Source: Verrucomicrobiota bacterium | Lineage (GTDB): Bacteria; Verrucomicrobiota; Verrucomicrobiia; Limisphaerales; UBA8199 | Direction: 5' to 3' | Length of the DNA stretch: 47,554 nt | NCBI GenBank assembly: GCA_003176045.1 | Contig: PSRM01000302.1 | Location: 1-47,554, forward strand | Shown: piece by piece, positions 25,469 through 32,890 of the stretch | Layout of the letters: each line of letters opens with the position of its first letter | Numbering within the stretch: the first letter of the stretch is position 1 | Translations under genes and position numbers: made by a program | Notes under the pieces: model-generated | The model's input: the letters and a program-made list of their open reading frames with translations, nothing else | The model's database searches: none | What the model was told of the DNA's origin: nothing

Positions 25469-25711
25469 ATGCCATTAACCGTTCAGCCCCTGACGTCCGT
25501 GGCGTTGGGAACGAAGGCCACCGTGGCTGAAATCAATTTGCCTACGCAGAGCCGCCCACGGCTCATGGAAATGGGCCTGCTGGTGGGCACATCGGTCGAA
25601 TTGGTGCGGTTCGCTCCCCTCGGCGATCCAGTGGAAATCAAAGTCCGCGGCTATAATTTAACTCTGCGCAGGCATGAGGCCGAACAGATCTTGGTGCGCT
25701 CTGACAATTAG
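25469..25711 (+). CDS. feoA: FeoA ferrous iron transport accessory protein
   Basis: 80 residues from MPLTVQPLTSVAL; the ATG lies just after the stop of the preceding gene. Compact FeoA SH3-like domain with SRPRLMEMGLLVGTSVELV, APLGDPVEIKVRGYNLTLRR and EAEQILV, and no extra cysteines. FeoA is a cytoplasmic partner of FeoB. The tandem arrangement with a Cys-rich FeoA suggests the two act as a heteromeric pair. Confidence 0.92.
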   Translation: MPLTVQPLTSVALGTKATVAEINLPTQSRPRLMEMGLLVGTSVELVRFAPLGDPVEIKVRGYNLTLRRHEAEQILVRSDN

Positions 25712-25731
25712 TAGAGTTACAAAGTTAAATC

Positions 25732-25784
25732 GTTACATGAGTTACAGGGGCAAAACGCCGCGGAAACGAAGTAACTCATGTAAC
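25732..25784. repeat. Perfect 14-bp inverted repeat between feoA and feoB
   Basis: GTTACATGAGTTAC (25,732-25,745) and GTAACTCATGTAAC (25,771-25,784), with outer AAGTTAAAT/ATTTAACTT arms extending the complementarity. It could be a transcribed hairpin modulating feoB expression. Confidence 0.85.
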
Positions 25785-25885
25785 CTATGCAACTTATTTA
25801 ACTTGTCACTGTACTAGTTCCCCATCCAGGATTAGTTGGTATCAGGAGGTTCCAGTCAGCACGCAATCTTTTCTACTTCGGTTAG

Positions 25886-28312
25886 ATGACTAATCCCTCC
25901 CCAGCGCCGGCAGCCGAGTCGAAGCCAGAGGAAACATCTCTTCCGCCCGGCAGGAGCGCAAGCGTTGCGGCTGAACCTCTTTACATAGTACTCACCGGAA
26001 ATCCAAACTGCGGGAAGACAACTCTGTTTAATGCCCTGACTGGACTTCGCGCCAAAGTGGGCAATTACGCGGGGGTAACCGTCGAGCGCAAAGAAGGGCG
26101 CCTGCTGGGCGCGGCCACCGATCTGAATGTCCGTGTGCTGGACCTGCCTGGCACATACAGCCTTAGCCCGCAGTCGCTGGACGAACAAATCTCGCGCGAT
26201 GTTTTGCTCAATCGCATCCCCGACCTGCCCGCGCCATCGCTGATCATCATAGTCGTGGATGCCTCGAATCTGCAGCGCAATCTCTACTATGCCAGTCAGG
26301 TGATCGAACTCGGCCATCCAGCCATCATTGCCCTGAACATGATCGATGTCGCTCGCGATACCGGGCATGAGATTGATGCTCAAAAGCTGGCTGCTGAACT
26401 GGGCGTTCCTGTAGTGCCGGTTATCGCGAGCCAGGGAACAGGTTTGCCGGAACTGCGCAAGGAAGTTTTAGCCCTGGTGAAGCAGGCCTTGAGTGACAGC
26501 AGTTCTCCACCGCTTCGACCACGCGAGTTCTGGGATTTGCCAGACGCGTTCCGAAAGGAAACCGACCAACTGGCCACTTTGTTGGCCCAGACCTTCGAGG
26601 AACGGCGGCCCCAGGCAGCAGCCGAAGCGCTGCTCCTTCTTAGCAACGAAAAGGCCCTGGCTTCCAGCCTCGAACACTATCCGGCCCCGGTCCAAGCTGC
26701 CGTGGCAAGCGCGCGCCAACGGCTGGAAAGTGCCGGCGTTGATTGGCGAAGCGCCCCGATCGAGGCCCGTTACCAAAAAGTTGCGGCCATACAGCGCGGT
26801 GCCACCCTCGAACTCGCCCCGCCGGGCGAAACATTCAGCGACAAGCTGGACAAACTCCTTACCCACAAACTTTGGGGCACGCTGATCTTTGTCGCCATCA
26901 TGACCCTGATGTTCGAGAGCATCTTCACTTTCGCGCATTGGCCCATGGAAAAACTGCAAGGCGCCGTGGACTGGCTCGGCTCTGTCGTGGCTGGAGTGAT
27001 CCCGCCAGGCGAATTGAATAGCCTTCTGGTGGACGGTGTCATTGCAGGGGTGGGCGCGGTCGTAGTGTTTTTGCCTCAAATCCTGATCCTTTTCCTTTTC
27101 ATCGGTTTCCTCGAGGACACGGGTTACATGGCCCGTGCCGCGTTTCTCATGGACCGGCTCATGAGCAAGGTCGGCCTGCACGGCAAGAGCTTTATCCCGA
27201 TGCTCAGTTCTTTTGCCTGCGCCATCCCGGGCATCATGGCCACGCGCACGATCGAGAGCCCGAAGGATCGATTGGTGACCATTCTGGTTTCGCCGCTGAT
27301 GAGTTGCTCAGCGCGGCTTCCGGTTTATACGTTGCTCATTGGAGCATGCATCCCGGCCCGGCTTCAGGGTCTGACCATGATGGGCATGTATATGCTCGGA
27401 ATAACCGTGGCGCTGCTCATGGCCTGGCTGTTCAAGAAAACTCTGCTCAAAGGCGAGGTTCCCTTGCTCATCATGGAGCTGCCTCCCTACAAACGGCCTC
27501 TCCTGCGTGTGGTCGTCCGGCACATGTGGGACCGCTCGAAAATATTCCTGCGCCGCGCCGGCACAGTCATTCTCGGCATCAACATCCTCCTTTGGTTTCT
27601 CGCGACCTATCCGCACAGTCCTCAGATCGAAGAAACCTTCGCTCTCAAGCGCGCCGCTGTTAACAGGAGCGCGGACAGCTTGTCCGCGCAAACAACCCAG
27701 GGTTCCCAACCGACCCAAACGTTCAGGGAACACCTGGACACAGTGAAAGCCAATGCTGCCACGACGCCCTCCGAACAGAGCCGCGACCGTGAGGGAGCGT
27801 CCAGGAGCGCATCTTCCACCAGTGCCACCCCATCCACGTCCGCTACGCTCCTCGCTCTCGACAACGAAGAAGCCGCCCAAAAACTCCAGCACAGTTTTGC
27901 CGGACGAATGGGCCATCTGGTCGAACCCATCATCGCCCCTCTGGGTTTCGATTGGAAAATGGGCATCGGCATTATCTCCTCATTCGCCGCCCGGGAGGTC
28001 TTCGTCAGCGCCATGTCCAGCGTCTATAGCATGGGCAAGTACGATCGTTCCACCTCCAGCCTTTCCGACCTGCAGAAAACGCTCCAGGCCCAGCGCCGGC
28101 CCGATGGCTCCCCCGTTTACACCGTCCGGACCGCCATGGCCTTGATGGTATTCTACGTATTCGCGCTCCAATGCATCAGCACCGTCGCCGTCGTTCGCCG
28201 CGAAACAAATTCCTGGAAATGGCCGCTGTTCCAATGGATCTACATGGGCGCCCTGGCCTGGGTTCTGGCGTTCATCACGTGGCATCTTGGTGGGATGTTT
28301 GGATGGGGCTAA
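25886..28312 (+). CDS. feoB: Ferrous iron transporter FeoB
   Basis: 808 residues. Cytosolic GTPase domain: G1 GNPNCGKTT (38-46), G2 region VTVERKEG, G3 DLPGTYSL (86-93), G4 NMID (151-154). The membrane part starts near residue 325 with gate-type segments (FLPQILILFLFIGFLEDTGY, IPMLSSFACAIPGIMATRTI, SPLMSCSARLPVYTLLIGA). It imports Fe2+. Between membrane segments, residues about 592-660 form a Ser/Thr/Gln-rich loop encoded partly by two dispersed repeats (RSADSLSAQ and EQSRDREGA). The rest of the protein is intact, so it should be functional. Confidence 0.96.
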   Translation: MTNPSPAPAAESKPEETSLPPGRSASVAAEPLYIVLTGNPNCGKTTLFNALTGLRAKVGNYAGVTVERKEGRLLGAATDLNVRVLDLPGTYSLSPQSLDEQISRDVLLNRIPDLPAPSLIIIVVDASNLQRNLYYASQVIELGHPAIIALNMIDVARDTGHEIDAQKLAAELGVPVVPVIASQGTGLPELRKEVLALVKQALSDSSSPPLRPREFWDLPDAFRKETDQLATLLAQTFEERRPQAAAEALLLLSNEKALASSLEHYPAPVQAAVASARQRLESAGVDWRSAPIEARYQKVAAIQRGATLELAPPGETFSDKLDKLLTHKLWGTLIFVAIMTLMFESIFTFAHWPMEKLQGAVDWLGSVVAGVIPPGELNSLLVDGVIAGVGAVVVFLPQILILFLFIGFLEDTGYMARAAFLMDRLMSKVGLHGKSFIPMLSSFACAIPGIMATRTIESPKDRLVTILVSPLMSCSARLPVYTLLIGACIPARLQGLTMMGMYMLGITVALLMAWLFKKTLLKGEVPLLIMELPPYKRPLLRVVVRHMWDRSKIFLRRAGTVILGINILLWFLATYPHSPQIEETFALKRAAVNRSADSLSAQTTQGSQPTQTFREHLDTVKANAATTPSEQSRDREGASRSASSTSATPSTSATLLALDNEEAAQKLQHSFAGRMGHLVEPIIAPLGFDWKMGIGIISSFAAREVFVSAMSSVYSMGKYDRSTSSLSDLQKTLQAQRRPDGSPVYTVRTAMALMVFYVFALQCISTVAVVRRETNSWKWPLFQWIYMGALAWVLAFITWHLGGMFGWG
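27666..27803 (+). repeat. Two in-frame repeat elements in the FeoB loop
   Basis: 27,669-27,689 is a 9-bp-stem palindrome (GCGCGGACA-GCT-TGTCCGCGC), a GGAGCGCGG-family copy, encoding SADSLSAQ. 27,773-27,803 encodes EQSRDREGAS from GAACAGAGCCGCGACCGTGA and following bases, which looks like a second repeat family. Both lie in the hydrophilic loop of FeoB. Confidence 0.8.
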
Positions 28313-28605
28313 ACAAACACCAAACACCAAGCTCCAAACACCAGGGAAACACCAAATTCCAAAGAGCGTGGAACTCGGGTCCCAATGATTACGGATCGGT
28401 CCGAACCGTCGCTCTTCAGTTTGTCTTTCAGCTCGTCTTTCCTGGAAGGCGGCGCTGCTGTTTGCCATGCCGAACTGGTCATTTTAGGCAGGGTCCGACG
28501 GGCATTTGATGCTTGGAGTTTGGTGTCATTCTGGAGCTTGGTGTTTGGTGTTTCGTGCACGTTTCTTTCTTGCCAACCCCTCCATCCGCCTCCCAAAGTC
28601 TGTGC
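28313..28605. repeat. AAACACC/GGTGTTT repeat gap after feoB
   Basis: 28,315-28,360 has AAACACC heptamers and GCTCCAAACACCAGG words. 28,508-28,555 has the complementary GGAGTTTGGTG, GAGCTTGGTGTTTGGTGTTT words, so the two ends could pair. The same word family makes the heptamer tract at 7882. No gene is seen. Confidence 0.8.
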
Positions 28606-29124
28606 ATGCAATCTCACGAAGTCCTGCGTGAAGTGTTCCAGCGCTGCAGCCCCAAACAAGTTGCCGCGCAACTGGGCCTTTCCCTCTCGATGATTTACAA
28701 ATGGGCTGAGCCCCCCGACCACGCGGCCGGCAGCGGCAGCACCAATCCACTGGATCGCTTCGATGCCTTGTACCAATGCACCAAGGATACCCGCCTGATT
28801 GATTGGCTATGCCAGCGCGCCGGAGGCTTCTTCATCCTCAATCCGAAAACGAAGAACCCTGACCCCGAGTACCTGATGCCGGCCACAAATGAAATCGTTC
28901 AGGAATTCGCCGACCTGCTCTCCGTGATCTCCGCTGCCGCCGCCGACAATCAAATCACCGACGCCGAGGCCAGGGACATTCGCGCGCGATGGGAAGAACT
29001 CAAGTCCGTTACCGAGAGCTTTGTGGAGTGTTGTGAAAAAGGAAACTTCCGGCCCATGAAAGAGAAGGCGTCCACATCCTCCGCCTCTCGTCCGCTCAGT
29101 CCCGCCAGGGACGACAGAAAATAG
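28606..29124 (+). CDS. HTH protein downstream of feoB (phage CII-like)
   Basis: 172 residues from MQSHEVLREVFQRC; an earlier in-frame start would translate the repeat gap. The N-terminal helix-turn-helix KQVAAQLGLSLSMIYKWAEP resembles the phage regulatory CII family and similar HTH domains. Then comes a helical middle (LDRFDALYQCTKDTRLIDWL) and a long acidic helix with AADNQITDAEARDIRARWEE. The last residues, SPARDDRK, and the stop codon come from a dispersed repeat. Its place after feoB suggests a Feo regulator in the FeoC position; this is inference. Confidence 0.8.
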   Translation: MQSHEVLREVFQRCSPKQVAAQLGLSLSMIYKWAEPPDHAAGSGSTNPLDRFDALYQCTKDTRLIDWLCQRAGGFFILNPKTKNPDPEYLMPATNEIVQEFADLLSVISAAAADNQITDAEARDIRARWEELKSVTESFVECCEKGNFRPMKEKASTSSASRPLSPARDDRK

Positions 29125-29190
29125 CCCACCGATTTATCGGTGGGACATGGGCGCCGGCAAGCCCGAGTCCCGTCAGGGACGACAGAAAGC
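29089..29190. repeat. Direct repeat of the CCCG-AGGGACGACAGAAA family
   Basis: Two copies, near 29,099 (CCCGCCAGGGACGACAGAAA) and 29,170 (CCCGTCAGGGACGACAGAAA), separated by the hairpin CCACCGATTTATCGGTGG. The first copy supplies the C-terminus and stop codon of the HTH gene. Related to 1594-1677. Confidence 0.85.
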
Positions 29191-29245
29191 AATTATCGTT
29201 GCTCGGAAGCAGGCGCAAGGACCCACATCACTTCGTAGTAGCAGC

Positions 29246-29321
29246 CGAGGTAACGAGGCTCTGATCAACTTCGGATTTCGGATTTCGGATTTCGGATTTT
29301 TATTAGAGCCTCGTTATCTCG
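29246..29321. repeat. Inverted repeat enclosing a TTCGGAT heptamer tract
   Basis: 17-bp arms (29,246-29,262 and 29,305-29,321, one mismatch) of the GTAGCAGCCGAGGTAACGAG family enclose four perfect copies of TTCGGAT (29,270-29,297). It lies between convergent genes. Confidence 0.9.
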
Positions 29322-29325
29322 CCTC

Positions 29326-30198
29326 CTAAACCCTTGTGCTGCTTATCGTCACCCTCAACCTCGACGTCTCCCCCGGAGGAAGCTGTATCTGGTTTTCCCC
29401 CACATTGCCCGATTCCACGCAAACCATCCGCTTGTATTCCTCGTCCCCGAAATCCGCCATTTGCCGCGCCTTTTCCGTCCAGGGATTCCAAACCACAGTC
29501 GAAAGGGATGCCTCTTTCTCCACCACAATCTTCCGCCCAAATCCAGGATCTAAAATCTCCACGGCCTGCGTCGTATTTAGATAAACCCGGTCCACTTCCG
29601 AGCTGATCTTTATTTTATCCCGCTCTTCTGTCCTTCGAACAAAGCCGTCAGTCTTATCCTGGTATTCTGCCCCTTTCAATCCTTTGATCGAAATGGCGGA
29701 GATGTCGCTGATTTCGAAATAGCTATGCAGGCAATTTTCGAACGCGAACATTTCCCTGGGCGATTCGTTCGTCACCGCAAGCTCCATCGCCAAAGCCGCG
29801 CCGACGGTTACGATAAACTGGACCTTACACGGCTGAAACGAAGTCATCTCCGGACACTTGGGCAACTCCAACCGCGCGCTCACCGCGCCTTCAGGCGCGG
29901 TGGCAGTCTCCTTCAGTTCCCAGGTCGTCACACGGGCGAACCCATGCTGAGCCTTGCCTTCTTTGGGACCAAACCAGGGGAAAATCACCGGCACTCCGCC
30001 TCGTATTGCCTGTCCTTCCGCAAAGCGGCTCTCCTTGCTCAAAAATAATAACGGCTCCTCATCATGCTTTTGAAAACCGGTCACATGCGCCCCGTGCAGA
30101 TATACCTCCGCCTCGCTCCATTGCGTGCGTAGCTTGATCAGAGGCAGTCCGCTTATTCCATTCAACAATTCAACTTTGCCGCCAGCGCTCGTGCTCAT
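29326..30198 (-). CDS. D-hexose-6-phosphate mutarotase-like (aldose epimerase fold)
   Basis: 290 residues from MSTSAGGKVELLN; the longer ORF start overlaps the neighbouring permease. Galactose-mutarotase beta-sandwich with the YeaD-type motifs YLHGAHVTGFQKHDEEPLLFL, IRGGVPVIFPWFGPKEG, QHGFARVTTWEL (catalytic His) and FENCLHSYFEISD. YeaD-type enzymes interconvert the anomers of glucose-6-phosphate. It lies on the same strand as, and about 2.7 kb downstream of, the glucan water dikinase gene, which could generate glucose-6-phosphate units. Confidence 0.9.
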   Translation of the reverse strand: MSTSAGGKVELLNGISGLPLIKLRTQWSEAEVYLHGAHVTGFQKHDEEPLLFLSKESRFAEGQAIRGGVPVIFPWFGPKEGKAQHGFARVTTWELKETATAPEGAVSARLELPKCPEMTSFQPCKVQFIVTVGAALAMELAVTNESPREMFAFENCLHSYFEISDISAISIKGLKGAEYQDKTDGFVRRTEERDKIKISSEVDRVYLNTTQAVEILDPGFGRKIVVEKEASLSTVVWNPWTEKARQMADFGDEEYKRMVCVESGNVGENQIQLPPGETSRLRVTISSTRV

Positions 30199-30235
30199 AA
30201 GGGTGCGTAAAGTATAATGATGCCCGAATTCGTGT

Positions 30236-31954
30236 CTATCTATGTTCTGCTTCCTGGAGACTGAATCGCTTAGCTGGGCCCAAAGCGGCGAGTTGGCGGA
30301 ACTGGGCTTCCAACCTGCGCCTGGCACGAACGGCGAGTATAAGATCCACAACTGCCCCGGCGCCAAGCCAGAGAACCAGGAGGCCAGTCATTTCACCAGG
30401 TTCCCCCCTCAGCACGTCTGACATCAGAAAGAGGTAAACCAGGAACGCCGACAGCCAAGGCACCGCAACCAGCCGGCCTATTGTGCCCAGGACCGCCCAG
30501 TGGTAGCGCTTGCTCAAAAGGGCGCGGCTCATGCCGATCCAGCTCAGGGCGTAAAAATCGAGGCCCAGCATGACGGCCCCGCCGATCACGGTAAGAATGA
30601 AAAACGCCACAATCTCGTGATCCATCCCACCGCTACGGGGAGAAGCGAAAGCCCAACCCAGGATGCGCAGGAACTGGCAAAAATTGGCGGTTAGAACCAA
30701 AAGAATCGGCCCGCGGAAAATATCGCGCAGAGCCGCGCGCTGGCCCTCCAGAATTTGCTCGACCCGTAGCGGACTGACCAGCAGCAGTTCGAGCGCGCCG
30801 CTGTGCCGATCATCGCTTATGCGCCGGCAGGCCTCACAGGCCACCAGGAATTTCAGGACCTGATGCATGAAGTAAGCCGAGAAAAAGCTGAAGGCCTGGC
30901 AGAACTCGTCCCGGTCCCTGGTGAATGTGCCGGCGAAAAACCCGAGCCAAATGCAGAAGACGCCTCCAACAGCTCCCCAGGCCAGGACCTGAGGCAGGCG
31001 ATCCCGGGTGGCGAGCCAATAAAAGGGATTCATGCGCGCCAGAGGACTGCCGAGCGGAGTTTGGATGAAGCTTTCCCACGGTCCCACACGAAGGAGGTTT
31101 TTGCGGCGAGCGCGCCACTCTTCGGTTCCGAAACGCCAGGGGGAGCGCGCTCCACGACTTTTTCCATTTCGCCCACTGTTCCCGAGCCCTTTCTCCTGCC
31201 AAAGCGACGGCAGATAGGCGCTTGCAAGCCCGAAGCAACCCAACGCGAGGGCGAACAGGAGAAAAAACGAGCGATTGAAATTCTGCCTGCTGAAGTTCGC
31301 GTCGAAGCCTTGCGCGAATAGATATGCGGGCGAGAACCAGTAGAATGTGTCCCAGTGCGACGATCTTCGGGACGCCCAAACCGCAAAGGCAGCAATAGTG
31401 GGGAAAATCGCGGTCACAAGGAGCAGCAGCAACACTGTGCATGCCATCGCTTGCCGCGCCTCCCGGCTGAAAGTGGATATCACCATGCCGAGGGATAATG
31501 AAAAAAACAAGGTAGTCAGCAGCGCCAGGGTAACGCGCAGAAACTCGGCCTTCGAGACCCCGCCCATGAGCAATGGTAAGGCCAGGAGCGGCAGCACGGC
31601 CAGAAGCCCATAAATGGCGTGCAGCGATGTAGCGGCCAGTTTGCCGATAATCACATCGTACCCCTTGAGGTCGGTCAGAAAGAGCAGCCCAATCGTGCCT
31701 TCGCGTTTTTCTTCGCTCACAGCATCGGCCGTGATAAAAACTCCCGAAAGCAAGCAGAAAGCGAAGCACAAAACGCCCAGTGCGGCGAAGAGCATTTGGG
31801 CCCGTTCGGCGGGCCTCATTCCGCTGCGGCTGGCCACCAGCAGGAAAAACCATATCACCAGCGCTCCAGCCGACAAAAGGGAACGCTGCCAATACGTGGT
31901 CTTGCGCCGGGACCAAATGCGCAACTCGCGGGCGACGATGGGCAGGAAGACCAC
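30236..31954 (-). CDS. ABC-2 type permease without adjacent ATPase
   Basis: 572 residues from a GTG start. About 12 hydrophobic segments in two halves, with ARELRIWSRRKTTYWQRS and EEKREGTIGLLFLTDLKG in the first and SDDRHSGALELLLVSPLRVE in the second. It is a paralogue of the permease at 11,298-12,971, with the same opening and internal 'G..gLLfLT' / 'SGxxELLLVSP' motifs. No ATPase gene is next to it, so it may share one with another transporter. Confidence 0.85.
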   Translation of the reverse strand: MVFLPIVARELRIWSRRKTTYWQRSLLSAGALVIWFFLLVASRSGMRPAERAQMLFAALGVLCFAFCLLSGVFITADAVSEEKREGTIGLLFLTDLKGYDVIIGKLAATSLHAIYGLLAVLPLLALPLLMGGVSKAEFLRVTLALLTTLFFSLSLGMVISTFSREARQAMACTVLLLLLVTAIFPTIAAFAVWASRRSSHWDTFYWFSPAYLFAQGFDANFSRQNFNRSFFLLFALALGCFGLASAYLPSLWQEKGLGNSGRNGKSRGARSPWRFGTEEWRARRKNLLRVGPWESFIQTPLGSPLARMNPFYWLATRDRLPQVLAWGAVGGVFCIWLGFFAGTFTRDRDEFCQAFSFFSAYFMHQVLKFLVACEACRRISDDRHSGALELLLVSPLRVEQILEGQRAALRDIFRGPILLVLTANFCQFLRILGWAFASPRSGGMDHEIVAFFILTVIGGAVMLGLDFYALSWIGMSRALLSKRYHWAVLGTIGRLVAVPWLSAFLVYLFLMSDVLRGEPGEMTGLLVLWLGAGAVVDLILAVRARRRLEAQFRQLAALGPAKRFSLQEAEHR

Positions 31955-32014
31955 GGGGGAAAGATTTTATCGAACTGGAATCATTCTCAACTGAAGCCTA
32001 ACCGGCCCAATTGG

Positions 32015-32890
32015 TCAGCGGCCTAAACGCACGGGTGCTAATGAAAGTCCCGCAGGTCGCGCCTTTGCGGCGGCGCCGGGCGCTTCCGCATCCGCGAACA
32101 ACGCCACCATTGTGTCTTTTGCATGATTGAGGAGGCTGGGGGGCCGGGGCCATTGCTCTAGAATGATGCACCCTGAAAACTTCCTCGCTTTCATCCGCTT
32201 TACAAATTTGCGAATCCCCGAGTCATTCGTGCCTGCTGGTCCGGTGAATAAGGGCAGGTGAGTATCGGCGTCGCCCCAGTTCTCGTGCAAATGGAGATGA
32301 ATAATAGGGACCTGCTGGTGAAGCCGATCCACAAAAGCCAGGTAATCGTTCAGGGTCGCCGAGCATAGATTGGCATGGCCCAAATCGAGGCAAAATCCCA
32401 CGTGCCCTGTGGGCGCTGAATTTTGATCGCCTAAACGGGCGAACAATTCGTTGATCAGTTCCGGGGCGTGCAGAGGAGTGTTCTCGATTGAGAGCGAGAC
32501 ACCGGTCTCGGCCGTTTTTTGAATCAGGGGCAGCAGCGCCGAAGCGTAGGCCTTGAGACCGGACTCATGGTGGAGATGGATGTTCAGCAGGGTCGCTCCC
32601 AGGTCCTGCGCCAATCTCAAGTCCGTTTCCAGTAGAGGATACGAATCAGGTTGAAGCGGATTGGCCTGCCACCTGGCGTGGACGGAGAGCCGGATATCTC
32701 GAACGCGAGCCGTTTCACGTATGGTGCGCCGCTGCGTTTCGGAGAGGTCGGTTTCATCCCAGCCAACGCCAGGTTTCTTGTCAGGGAACCATTCGAAGGC
32801 ATCGAAACGGTTTGCCACCGCGTAGTCGAACGGCTCCATCGGCGAGGCCGCCCAGCAAGAGGTTTGATTGCCGATGCGGATCGTCTTCAT
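32015..32890 (-). CDS. Sugar phosphate isomerase/epimerase-like TIM barrel protein
   Basis: 291 residues from MKTIRIGNQT. The ATG overlaps the stop codon of the dikinase gene as TGATG, so the two are translationally coupled; a longer start would run inside that gene. AP-endonuclease-2/xylose-isomerase-like barrel: FDAFEWFPDKK, HARWQ, LLNIHLHHE, LSIENTPLHAPEL (metal Glu), GFCLDLGHANL (metal Asp/His), IHLHLHENWGDAD and CIILEQWP. Metal-dependent, substrate unknown; coupling to GWD suggests glucose or glucan metabolism. Confidence 0.88.
   Translation of the reverse strand: MKTIRIGNQTSCWAASPMEPFDYAVANRFDAFEWFPDKKPGVGWDETDLSETQRRTIRETARVRDIRLSVHARWQANPLQPDSYPLLETDLRLAQDLGATLLNIHLHHESGLKAYASALLPLIQKTAETGVSLSIENTPLHAPELINELFARLGDQNSAPTGHVGFCLDLGHANLCSATLNDYLAFVDRLHQQVPIIHLHLHENWGDADTHLPLFTGPAGTNDSGIRKFVKRMKARKFSGCIILEQWPRPPSLLNHAKDTMVALFADAEAPGAAAKARPAGLSLAPVRLGR

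Noticed and set aside
28513..28605. 31-residue extension of the HTH gene
   Set aside because: Translates the GGTGTTT repeat gap; the HTH protein begins sensibly at MQSHEVLREV.
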